Shown: one piece after another, positions 1 through 4,888 of the stretch
Layout of the letters: the number at the start of each line of letters is the position of its first letter
Numbering within the stretch: position 1 is the first letter of the stretch
DNA from: an uncultured Ruminococcus sp.
Lineage (GTDB): Bacteria; Bacillota; Clostridia; Oscillospirales; Ruminococcaceae
NCBI GenBank assembly: GCA_945876405.1
Contig: CAMCOJ010000124.1
Coordinates: 1 to 6,361 of the forward strand
Length of the DNA stretch: 6,361 nt
Direction: 5' to 3'
The notes under the pieces: generated by a model
Told to the model about the DNA's origin: nothing
What the model saw: the letters and a program-made list of their open reading frames with translations, nothing else
Databases searched by the model: none
Made by a program: the position numbers and the translations under genes

Positions 1-42
1 GTTATAGGTAACTACTTATTAAAATAATAAAATCTCAATATA

Positions 43-324
43 TCAGTTACAGTATTGATTCAAAATACTTTTCAGTGCACTTGCACTTGCGTTATGTATT
101 CTTGCCACAGGAATATCATGCTTTCTGGATTTCTGGTTAACACTGTTTAACATCTTATGGGAACATGTATTTGTGAATACAACCATAAGATCAGGAGTCC
201 CCAGCTTTCTGTCAAAGTCTGACAGCATCTGTGTAAAAATCTTTGCCTTACAGTTATACTCCTCGCATATATCCTTGTATCTTGTCGCCATACGGTCATT
301 TCCGCCAACAACAACTACGCTCAT
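43..324 (-). CDS. DUF2325 domain protein
   Basis: A complete 93-residue protein that matches what I know of the DUF2325 family (PF10087). It opens with the hydrophobic strand and glycine turn VVVVGGNDR (residues 3-11), has FTNTCSHKM near the middle, and ends with the HNASASALKSIL helix. It looks like a small Rossmann-like single-domain cytosolic protein, and its length is normal for the stand-alone form. The biochemical role of the family is not established; members often sit near iron-uptake or metal-regulator genes. The start is supported by a GGAGGTGA ribosome site at 329-336, 4 nt before the ATG. A good promoter and a metal-repressor-like palindrome lie directly upstream, so I infer control by a DtxR-family regulator, possibly the one at 1141-1515. 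The gene appears monocistronic in this window. I see no convincing terminator in positions 1-42. Family assignment is firm; function is open. Confidence 0.88.
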   Translation of the reverse strand: MSVVVVGGNDRMATRYKDICEEYNCKAKIFTQMLSDFDRKLGTPDLMVVFTNTCSHKMLNSVNQKSRKHDIPVARIHNASASALKSILNQYCN

Positions 325-337
325 TATATCACCTCCG

Positions 338-361
338 TTCAGTTAGTTTTTGCTAACTGAA
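338..361. promoter_or_regulatory. palindromic operator, DtxR-family-like
   Basis: A perfect inverted repeat with 9-bp arms, TTCAGTTAG (338-346) and CTAACTGAA (353-361), separated by the 6-nt spacer TTTTTG. It lies between the -10 box and the ribosome site of the DUF2325 gene and covers the predicted transcription start near 358. The TTAG/CTAA core is typical of operators bound by DtxR/IdeR/MntR-type metal repressors. There is no U-run after it on either strand and the arms are AT-rich, so an operator is more likely than a terminator. The binding protein is inferred. Confidence 0.68.
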
Positions 362-393
362 TATAGTATATCATACAATGAAGTTTAATTCAA
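358..393 (-). promoter_or_regulatory. promoter of the DUF2325 gene
   Basis: On the minus strand a -35 box TTGAAT (388-393) and a -10 box TATACT (365-370) are separated by exactly 17 nt (371-387). Both are one or two bases from the sigma-A consensus. The predicted start of transcription falls near 358, inside the palindromic operator, so a bound repressor would block initiation. Confidence 0.72.
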
Positions 394-518
394 GTTTTTA
401 GAGCGATTTTTTTCAAACACATTTCTGCCGTTACAAGCCGAAACAAGATTATCAGCAGTATTTTCATCATCAATTCTGTCGGAAACAGCCTTAAATCCGC
501 AATCGAGGTCGACTGTAA

Positions 519-547
519 TTGACATTACATTCAAATAATGATATAAT
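519..547 (+). promoter_or_regulatory. consensus sigma-A promoter of the RelB-like gene
   Basis: An exact TTGACA (519-524) and an exact TATAAT (542-547) are separated by 17 nt. Transcription would start near 554, giving a leader of about 45 nt before the ATG at 599. The ribosome site AGGAGGTG (586-593) is also ideal. I see no inverted repeat over the promoter, so no operator for autoregulation is evident even though RelB antitoxins usually repress their own genes. Confidence 0.85.
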
Positions 548-598
548 ATAAATGCAAGATAAACACATACACTTTTCATATAATTAGGAGGTGCTTTT

Positions 599-895
599 AT
601 GGCTGCTAATCAGGTTTTAGTTCAGTTTCGTGTAGACGGAGATTTAAAAAATGAAGTAAGTGAAATCTACAACGCTCTCGGAATGGATCTTCCTACTGCT
701 TTCAGAATGTTTATGGTAAGAAGCAAAATGGTTCGTGGCATTCCATTCGCAACTACTCTGCCCGAAACAAGAGTTACAAGAGCAGAGGGACTTGCAGCAT
801 TTGAAGAATTAAGACAACAAGCTTCTGATGTGCCTGAAATGACACTTGATGAAATCAATGCCGAAATCGCAGAAGTTAGAAAGAACAGGAGATAA
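599..895 (+). CDS. RelB/DinJ-family antitoxin, without a partner toxin
   Basis: A 98-residue protein. Residues 4-50 match the ribbon-helix-helix DNA-binding domain of the RelB/DinJ family: a beta strand (QVLVQFRVD), then LKNEVSEIYNALGMDLPTAFRMFM, then RSKMVRGIPF. The remainder (about 51-98) is a charged, probably helical tail ending in EINAEIAEVRKNRR, the kind of region that wraps around a RelE-type ribonuclease toxin. Such proteins act in the cytosol as a toxin inhibitor and transcriptional autorepressor. Start is clear: AGGAGGTG at 586-593, 5 nt before the ATG, after a perfect promoter. A toxin gene would be expected within a few bases downstream, but none is present. What follows is a broken frame and then a terminator. 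It is therefore either a solitary antitoxin, an antitoxin for a toxin encoded elsewhere, or the survivor of a decayed pair. Confidence 0.85.
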   Translation: MAANQVLVQFRVDGDLKNEVSEIYNALGMDLPTAFRMFMVRSKMVRGIPFATTLPETRVTRAEGLAAFEELRQQASDVPEMTLDEINAEIAEVRKNRR

Positions 896-897
896 AA

Positions 898-981
898 ATG
901 AAGATATAAAAGCATTATCCTGTGAAAGATTTTATCGTTACACCATCTGAAATGCTGAGTATTTTAAACCAAACCGAATAA
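898..981 (+). pseudogene. broken small ORF after the RelB-like gene
   Basis: An ATG lies 2 nt after the stop of the RelB-like gene but reads only three codons (M-K-I) before an in-frame TAA at 907-909. The same frame then continues as KHYPVKDFIVTPSEMLSILN (910-969) and stops at 979-981. The second part looks protein-like and loosely resembles the N-terminus of Phd/YefM-type antitoxins, which often read P-(I/V)-x-D-(F/L) followed by a helix. That resemblance is from memory and weak. Position and frame suggest the remains of the gene that once followed the antitoxin, cut by an early stop and truncated at its 3' end. It could also be chance. Confidence 0.35.
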
Positions 982-989
982 TTAACCTT

Positions 990-1023
990 ATACACAGCCT
1001 GATTCGTCAGACTGTGTATTTTG
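990..1023 (+). terminator. intrinsic terminator after the RelB-like gene
   Basis: The hairpin has an outer 8-bp stem, ATACACAG (990-997) with CTGTGTAT (1012-1019). A C/A mismatch follows, then an inner CTGA/TCAG stem (999-1002 with 1007-1010) closed by a TTCG tetraloop (1003-1006). It is followed by TTTTG. The U-run is short, but the stem and stable loop make a plausible plus-strand terminator ending the RelB-like transcript. Confidence 0.62.
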
Positions 1024-1094
1024 CAATAAATAAATTGCGTTTACTATTAGCCAATCTGCACGGAGATGACGCAGTCATCGAATGTGCAAGGCAA

Positions 1095-1130
1095 TAAAAT
1101 ACCGCCGCAAAAAAACTTATGCGGCGGTAT
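1095..1130 (-). terminator. intrinsic terminator of the DtxR-family gene
   Basis: A perfect 11-bp GC-rich stem, ATACCGCCGCA (1099-1109) with TGCGGCGGTAT (1120-1130), encloses a 10-nt loop. Read on the minus strand it is followed by a short U-rich run (TTTTATT, counting the stem end). It lies 10 nt beyond the stop codon of the regulator gene, so it most likely ends that transcript. It faces the terminator at 990-1023, so the two convergent transcripts are insulated from each other. Confidence 0.75.
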
Positions 1131-1140
1131 AATGTCAGTT

Positions 1141-1515
1141 TTAATTTTTATGAAAGGTCTGTATGTGCTTTTTCAGTTTATCAAAAGATTCATCACTGAA
1201 ACTATGTTCCAGACGACATGCATCCTCTGCTGCAGTTTTTTCGTCAACTCCAATTCCCACAAGCCATTCCGTCAGAACAGTATGACGTTCATAAACACTT
1301 TCAGCTGTATTTTTTCCGTCTGCAGTCAGAGTTATATATCCGTTTTTATCAACGCTGATAAAGCCGCCATCCTTTAGAATCCCAACAGCACGGGAAACGC
1401 TTGGTTTGGATAAATTCATTTCATTGGCAATATCAATAGAACGAACCTCTCCGCGCTTACTTAATATGTGAATTGTTTCAAGATAATCTTCGCCTGATTG
1501 CCTGAGTTTTTTCAT
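1141..1515 (-). CDS. DtxR/MntR-family metal-dependent repressor
   Basis: A 124-residue cytosolic transcription regulator. Residues 7-65 form the winged helix-turn-helix (SGEDYLETI, then RSIDIANEMNLSKPSVSRAV, then the GYITLTADGK wing). Residues 68-124 form the metal-binding dimerisation domain with YERH and DACRLEH. There is no C-terminal SH3-like domain, so it is of the short MntR-like type. Likely metal ligands are Asp10, Glu13, His78, Cys100, Glu103 and His104. Cys100 sits where iron-sensing DtxR/IdeR have Cys and manganese-sensing MntR has Glu, favouring Fe(II); Asp10 is MntR-like. The start at 1515 is chosen because GGAGG (1523-1527) is 7 nt away; the ATG at 1521 would be only 1 nt from it. 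Has its own promoter and terminator. It probably represses metal-uptake genes; the palindrome at 338-361 is a candidate target. Confidence 0.88.
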   Translation of the reverse strand: MKKLRQSGEDYLETIHILSKRGEVRSIDIANEMNLSKPSVSRAVGILKDGGFISVDKNGYITLTADGKNTAESVYERHTVLTEWLVGIGVDEKTAAEDACRLEHSFSDESFDKLKKHIQTFHKN

Positions 1516-1522
1516 GTACATT

Positions 1523-1527
1523 CCTCC
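1523..1527 (-). promoter_or_regulatory. ribosome binding site fixing the regulator start
   Basis: GGAGG on the minus strand. It leaves 7 nt to the ATG at 1513-1515 but only 1 nt to the upstream in-frame ATG at 1519-1521, so the downstream ATG is the real start and the protein begins MKKLRQSG. Confidence 0.75.
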
Positions 1528-1551
1528 GTTCCTGCTTTACAGCTATTATTA

Positions 1552-1580
1552 AGTATAGCATTTTTTTACGGATTTAGCAA
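1552..1580 (-). promoter_or_regulatory. promoter of the DtxR-family gene
   Basis: On the minus strand a -35 box TTGCTA (1575-1580) and a -10 box TATACT (1552-1557) are 17 nt apart. The -10 box overlaps a short inverted repeat, GCTAT (1542-1546) with ATAGC (1555-1559), which could serve as a weak autoregulatory site. It does not resemble the palindrome at 338-361. The regulator can thus be expressed independently of the operon to its right. Confidence 0.62.
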
Positions 1581-1593
1581 GAGAAAAAATCAT

Positions 1594-1623
1594 TCAATCA
1601 AAACCTCTGTGATGATGATCACA
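1594..1623 (-). terminator. possible weak terminator of the flavinylation operon
   Basis: A 6-bp perfect stem, TGTGAT (1608-1613) with ATCACA (1618-1623), has a 4-nt loop. On the minus strand it is followed a few bases later by TTTT (1600-1603 region). It lies 13 nt beyond the stop of the last operon gene. The stem is short and the U-run is offset, so some read-through into the regulator gene is possible. Confidence 0.3.
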
Positions 1624-1636
1624 TGTACCTCAGTAA

Positions 1637-2125
1637 TTACAGGTTAATTCTGCTGCAAAGAATCTGTGCACATATTCCGGTAAATGCTCCGGCAATACAT
1701 CCTGATATCAGAAGAAAAGGGAAAAATGAAAATACAGCAGTCGTTTTTAGCATTACAACTGCAACCATAATCTGACCTGTATTATGCAGAACAGCACCGA
1801 TTACGCTGCTTATCCATAAATATTTTTCATCAGTAACACGCCTGAGCAGAAACATACCGCACATGCATAAAACCGAACCACCTATACTGTAAAAAATTGC
1901 ACTGATATTTCCACTGAAAATTGTTCCGAGCAGTATTCGCGTAAATACTACAAGTGCCGTGTCTCCAAATGAGTATTTATACATAGCATAAACTGTTATA
2001 ATATTTGCAAGTCCGAGCTTTATTCCGGGAACAGGAGCAAGATTTGGTATATGAAGTTCTATAATAAAAATTATCAGCGCCACTGACGTCAGCAACGCAA
2101 GTCGGGTCATTCGTTTTGTATCCAT
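1637..2125 (-). CDS. Gx transporter family membrane protein (Hpre_diP_synt_I)
   Basis: A 162-residue, very hydrophobic protein with about five or six membrane segments. It matches the Gx transporter family (PF07456, old name heptaprenyl diphosphate synthase component I). Signatures are RLALLTSVALIIFIIE (8-23), PGIKLGLANI (33-42), RILLGTIFSGN (63-73), FYSIGGSVLC (78-87) and GAVLHNTGQI (110-119). The fold resembles substrate-binding S-components of ECF transporters. It is often encoded beside a NusG-II protein and ApbE in extracellular flavinylation and electron-transfer loci, and is suspected to act with quinone or isoprenoid substrates; the substrate is unproven. The old enzyme name should not be read as a prenyl synthase activity. 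Start: AGAGGTGA (2132-2139) lies 6 nt before ATG 2125, and only 1 nt separates it from the preceding gene's stop, so translation is coupled. It is the last gene of the operon. Confidence 0.88.
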   Translation of the reverse strand: MDTKRMTRLALLTSVALIIFIIELHIPNLAPVPGIKLGLANIITVYAMYKYSFGDTALVVFTRILLGTIFSGNISAIFYSIGGSVLCMCGMFLLRRVTDEKYLWISSVIGAVLHNTGQIMVAVVMLKTTAVFSFFPFLLISGCIAGAFTGICAQILCSRINL

Positions 2126-2126
2126 A

Positions 2127-2480
2127 TCATTTCACCTCTGAATCATCCGTATAGGAGATAATCAGTTTATTCGGAAGGCAGACAATCGGTATGGTACCTG
2201 ATTTCAGATATCCGGTTTTCATACAGGTCTGGTCCGGACAATCAGCATCCGAAACGCATATCTGATGATTGTAAATCTGAATTATATTTTTTCTGCCTTG
2301 ATATTCAACCTCAATCTTCCTGTCTTCTGAAGCTGAAAGATCAATGGTATATATAATTTCACCATTCTGAATAATATTTACTGTATCACCGTGTTCGCTG
2401 TTTAACAGATACAAACTGCATATTATCCCTAAGGCAAAAATCAGAATAAAAACAAATATACAGATATTTTTTTTCTTCAC
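2127..2480 (-). CDS. NusG domain II-containing membrane-anchored protein
   Basis: A 117-residue protein with one N-terminal membrane segment (about residues 5-26) after a KKK positive patch, then an extracytosolic NusG_II domain (PF07009). The family signature is visible: NHQICVSDADCPDQTC (71-86) and IVCLPNKLII (99-108), with cysteines at 75, 81, 86 and 101. It is not the transcription factor NusG; it only shares a domain fold. These proteins travel with Gx transporter and ApbE genes in flavin-based extracytosolic redox systems, and the conserved cysteines hint at a redox or structural disulfide role. The start codon is GTG (2478-2480); it overlaps the ApbE stop as GTGA, and an in-frame stop at 2493-2495 excludes a longer form. 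No strong ribosome site is seen, so translation probably depends on re-initiation after ApbE. Confidence 0.87.
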   Translation of the reverse strand: MKKKNICIFVFILIFALGIICSLYLLNSEHGDTVNIIQNGEIIYTIDLSASEDRKIEVEYQGRKNIIQIYNHQICVSDADCPDQTCMKTGYLKSGTIPIVCLPNKLIISYTDDSEVK

Positions 2481-3502
2481 CTGTAAATCACTTCAACTTT
2501 CATATCACTGCACATATCACCCGGAGAAAAAAGCTTTTCCAGACCTTCTGTTAAGCAGATTCTTCTGTCATCAGTGACAAATATCATTTCAAAGTCCTCT
2601 CTTTCACGCCATATGGTTTCCGCCTTATCAGATCCGACGATAAACAAACAGGTTGAAAGTGCGTCACAAACCAAACCTTCTTCTCCGACAATTGTTACGG
2701 ATACAATACCACTTTGTGCCGGTTTTCCTGTTGACGGATTAATAATATGACAGTATGAATTTCCGTCCTCACCAATAAAATATCGTTCATAATTACCGGA
2801 TGTTATAACTGCTTTATCAGAAACCTGGACAATTCCAAGTTCCGTGTCCGGCTGAAAAGGATTTCTTATTGCAACCTTCCACATTGAACCATCCGGTTTT
2901 TTACCAAGAGTCTGCACATTACCACCGAGATTTACAATTGCAGATTCTATTCCGTTTTCCCTGAAAATATTCATAACTGCGTCGCCTGTATATCCTTTTG
3001 CAAGTGCGCCAAGATCAATCTGTACATCTTTTGGAACTGTAACACTGTTTTCATCAACTGTTATTTTCCTGTAATTAACGTTTTCCAGAAGAAAAGCGAG
3101 AGTTTTAATGTCAGGAATCTGATACTCCCCTGTTGTAAATCCCCACTGTCTTAATACAGGATAAACTGTTACATCCAGAGCACCACCACTTTGTGAACCA
3201 ATCTGAACCGAAGTTTTTATTATATCGGCAGTTTCCTTGTTCACTATTACCCTGCGACCTTCTGCATGATTAATATTCCAGATATCACTTTTTTCTTTAG
3301 TTACCGAAAAAAGCTCCTCAAACTCCATTATTTTTTCAGCTGCTTTATCAATTGCTGACAGGGTACTGTCATCACCATAAGCTTTAAGATTCATGTAAGT
3401 ATCCATAGCAAACAGATCACGTGAAACCGGTTCTGTCTTTTTCTCCGAACAACCGGATATTGCTGCTGTTAACATTAAAACCAGTATAAAAAATTTTTTC
3501 AT
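2477..3502 (-). CDS. apbE: FAD:protein FMN transferase, lipoprotein
   Basis: A 341-residue ApbE-family enzyme. It uses FAD to attach FMN through a phosphoester bond to a Thr/Ser in target proteins outside the membrane. A lipoprotein signal (hydrophobic 4-16, lipobox ISGC, lipidated Cys18) places it on the outer face of the membrane. Family motifs in order are AMDTYM (32-37), DVTVYPVLRQWGF (110-122), DLGALAKGY (163-171), NLGGNV (191-196), HIINPSTGKP (252-261) and DALST (280-284); Asp280 and Thr284 are the expected Mg ligands. Length is normal. The start at 3502 is preferred over the in-frame ATG at 3535 because it places the signal peptide at the N-terminus, has AGGCGGTG (3506-3513) upstream, and avoids a 20-nt overlap with the previous gene. 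Its substrate is very probably the FMN-binding domain encoded next door. Confidence 0.95.
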   Translation of the reverse strand: MKKFFILVLMLTAAISGCSEKKTEPVSRDLFAMDTYMNLKAYGDDSTLSAIDKAAEKIMEFEELFSVTKEKSDIWNINHAEGRRVIVNKETADIIKTSVQIGSQSGGALDVTVYPVLRQWGFTTGEYQIPDIKTLAFLLENVNYRKITVDENSVTVPKDVQIDLGALAKGYTGDAVMNIFRENGIESAIVNLGGNVQTLGKKPDGSMWKVAIRNPFQPDTELGIVQVSDKAVITSGNYERYFIGEDGNSYCHIINPSTGKPAQSGIVSVTIVGEEGLVCDALSTCLFIVGSDKAETIWREREDFEMIFVTDDRRICLTEGLEKLFSPGDMCSDMKVEVIYR

Positions 3503-3515
3503 GTACACCGCCTGC

Positions 3516-4874
3516 TTAGTTTCTTGCAGAATCAAGTGCTGATTGCACAGCTGACATTATTGCATTGGAACTGTAAGTTGCTCCGGAATATGCATCAACG
3601 CTTGTACTCTGAGATGCAATTATCTGAGAAATCACAGAACCCTGCGCTGACTCATAATACCATGTATCGGATTCATCTGAATAACCGGTTATGGATGTAA
3701 TAACATCGTTCTCAATTGTAACTGACACATGTATCTCACCATCATAGCCATAAGCTGAGGCTGAATATGTGCCGTTTTTATAAATATACACAGGTTCCTG
3801 AGGTTCTTCCTCCTGAACAGGAACATCATTTATTTCCGGTTCCTCATGTTGTTCTTCCTGAGCAGGAGAATCAGCAGTCTCTTCATTCTGATGTGTTTCT
3901 TCACTAACTGCCACAGTGATTTCCTCTGTCTCCGTTACACCGGATGTCACCGATATTTCTGTTGCTGCCTCTGTACTTACAGAGGTAACAGAAGAAGTTG
4001 ATGTGGCTGCAACTGTAGTTATCAGTGTTGTGACCTCTGATTCAGTCACTGGAGATGAAACAACTGTTACAGGAACCGGTTTATTATTATTGACAGGAAT
4101 TGCGCTGGATACTTCCTTTTTTGAACTATTCGCAACCGCTGCAATAAGAGCTGCAAAAATAACAGCACAGACCGGATTTGTCATTTTCCCGGATTTTTTA
4201 CGTACTATGCACCACTTTCTTATACGGCATACTGCGTATCCTAAAAATACAATGCTGTATAAAATAATACTGAAAAAATATCCCTCTCGCCCTGCTCTTG
4301 CCATAGGGACGGTAAGTACCATCACATGGATATATATTAATCCGTAAAAAATATATGCCGTACGCTGTATTTTTTTCCAGAGTTTTGCATTCATTTTTCT
4401 ACGCACCTGCGGAAAAGACATTACAGTCAGCGGTATCATTATTATAAGCATAACAATAGTAAGTACACTTGCGACTATCTGACTTGTATTCATTTTGCCG
4501 GCATCAGTAAACAGTCCTACAAAATAAGTACGTCCAAAACCTATGTTATGACCAAGCGTCAGAATAGCTGCAAGAATTGAAAGCTCACCTCTTACGGGCA
4601 TAAACTTTTTTATCACAGCGGAACCGTTAGGCATGGCTCCGGTCCACATTACAACACACCAGAGTGCCGTTGCAAAAGCACCTCTTGTAAACAGTCCGGC
4701 TATATATGTATTTACAAATGCAGGAACGGAACGCAGATTTGAACCGGAATAAATTACAGTAAATACTGTAAGAATTACTGCTGCAAAATAAAAAATATAC
4801 GGGTGTTTTTTTAATGCCCTGCTGCATAAAGCAGCAAAGGCAAAAGCAAGAATCAGGGCAATGAGGAAAACCAT
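3516..4874 (-). CDS. ferric-reductase-like membrane cytochrome fused to an FMN-binding domain
   Basis: A 452-residue fusion. Residues 1-250 hold about seven membrane segments and resemble ferric reductase/MsrQ-like heme domains (PF01794): RGELSILAAILTLGHN (95-110) and LWKKIQRTAYIFYGLIYIHV (165-184). His109 and His183 are likely heme ligands; Gln170 stands where MsrQ-type proteins normally have a His. Residues about 255-362 are a linker, first Thr/Val/Ser-rich, then Glu/Pro-rich with the near-repeats PAQEEQHEEP and PVQEEEPQEP. Residues 366-449 are an FMN_bind domain (PF04205) with the ApbE target motif D427-A-Y-S-G-A-T433; Thr433 is the expected covalent FMN site. No NAD(P)H or FAD cytosolic domain is present, so electrons probably come from membrane quinol or another protein and leave outward via the flavin. 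Ribosome site AAAGGTGA (4881-4888) overlaps the previous stop codon, so translation is coupled. Confidence 0.88.
   Translation of the reverse strand: MVFLIALILAFAFAALCSRALKKHPYIFYFAAVILTVFTVIYSGSNLRSVPAFVNTYIAGLFTRGAFATALWCVVMWTGAMPNGSAVIKKFMPVRGELSILAAILTLGHNIGFGRTYFVGLFTDAGKMNTSQIVASVLTIVMLIIMIPLTVMSFPQVRRKMNAKLWKKIQRTAYIFYGLIYIHVMVLTVPMARAGREGYFFSIILYSIVFLGYAVCRIRKWCIVRKKSGKMTNPVCAVIFAALIAAVANSSKKEVSSAIPVNNNKPVPVTVVSSPVTESEVTTLITTVAATSTSSVTSVSTEAATEISVTSGVTETEEITVAVSEETHQNEETADSPAQEEQHEEPEINDVPVQEEEPQEPVYIYKNGTYSASAYGYDGEIHVSVTIENDVITSITGYSDESDTWYYESAQGSVISQIIASQSTSVDAYSGATYSSNAIMSAVQSALDSARN
3576..3596 (-). other. codons for the FMN attachment motif DAYSGAT
   Basis: These codons encode Asp427 to Thr433 of the reductase/FMN-binding fusion. 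The sequence fits the ApbE target pattern of an acidic residue, two others, then S-G-A-T. In characterised FMN_bind proteins such as NqrC and RnfG, the final Thr carries FMN through a phosphoester bond. The ApbE gene is immediately downstream. Confidence 0.85.
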
Positions 4875-4880
4875 ATTATT

Positions 4881-4888
4881 TCACCTTT
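4881..4888 (-). promoter_or_regulatory. ribosome binding site overlapping the upstream stop codon
   Basis: AAAGGTGA on the minus strand, 6 nt before ATG 4874. It shares base 4888 with the TGA stop of the Tp47-like gene. The arrangement implies translational coupling between the surface protein and the reductase fusion and supports a single operon. Confidence 0.7.

Noticed and set aside
16..30. AT-only inverted repeat TTATT/AATAA downstream of the DUF2325 gene
   Set aside because: All A/T with a 5-bp stem and no U-run; too weak to call a terminator.
385..579. Minus-strand reading frame of 64 codons beginning MKSVCVYL
   Set aside because: Its first part is the complement of the RelB-like promoter and leader, it has no ribosome site, and it matches no family I know. 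Only a weak remnant note is kept for 385-525.
667..915. Minus-strand frame opposite the RelB-like gene
   Set aside because: Antisense shadow of a gene with ideal promoter, ribosome site and family match.
1020..1097. Plus-strand stretch reading LRLLLANLHGDDAVIECARQ before a stop
   Set aside because: It looks somewhat protein-like but has no start or ribosome site, runs through the terminator stem upstream, and matches nothing I recognise.
1066..1377. Plus-strand frame opposite the DtxR-family gene
   Set aside because: Antisense shadow of a well-supported family gene, and it passes through the terminator hairpin at 1099-1130.
1516..1521. Longer regulator start (MYMKKL)
   Set aside because: The GGAGG site would be only 1 nt from that ATG; the ATG at 1515 has normal spacing.
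3503..3535. Longer ApbE start at 3535 adding 11 residues
   Set aside because: It would bury the lipoprotein signal peptide behind a charged extension and overlap the previous gene by 20 nt; the start at 3502 has a ribosome site and a proper lipobox distance.
3916..4347. Plus-strand frame rich in Val/Thr/Ser opposite the fusion gene linker
   Set aside because: Low-complexity complement of the Thr/Val-rich linker codons; no ribosome site or family match.
4627..4827. Minus-strand frame inside the reductase fusion gene, other frame
   Set aside because: Out-of-frame shadow inside the membrane domain; no start signal or recognisable features.
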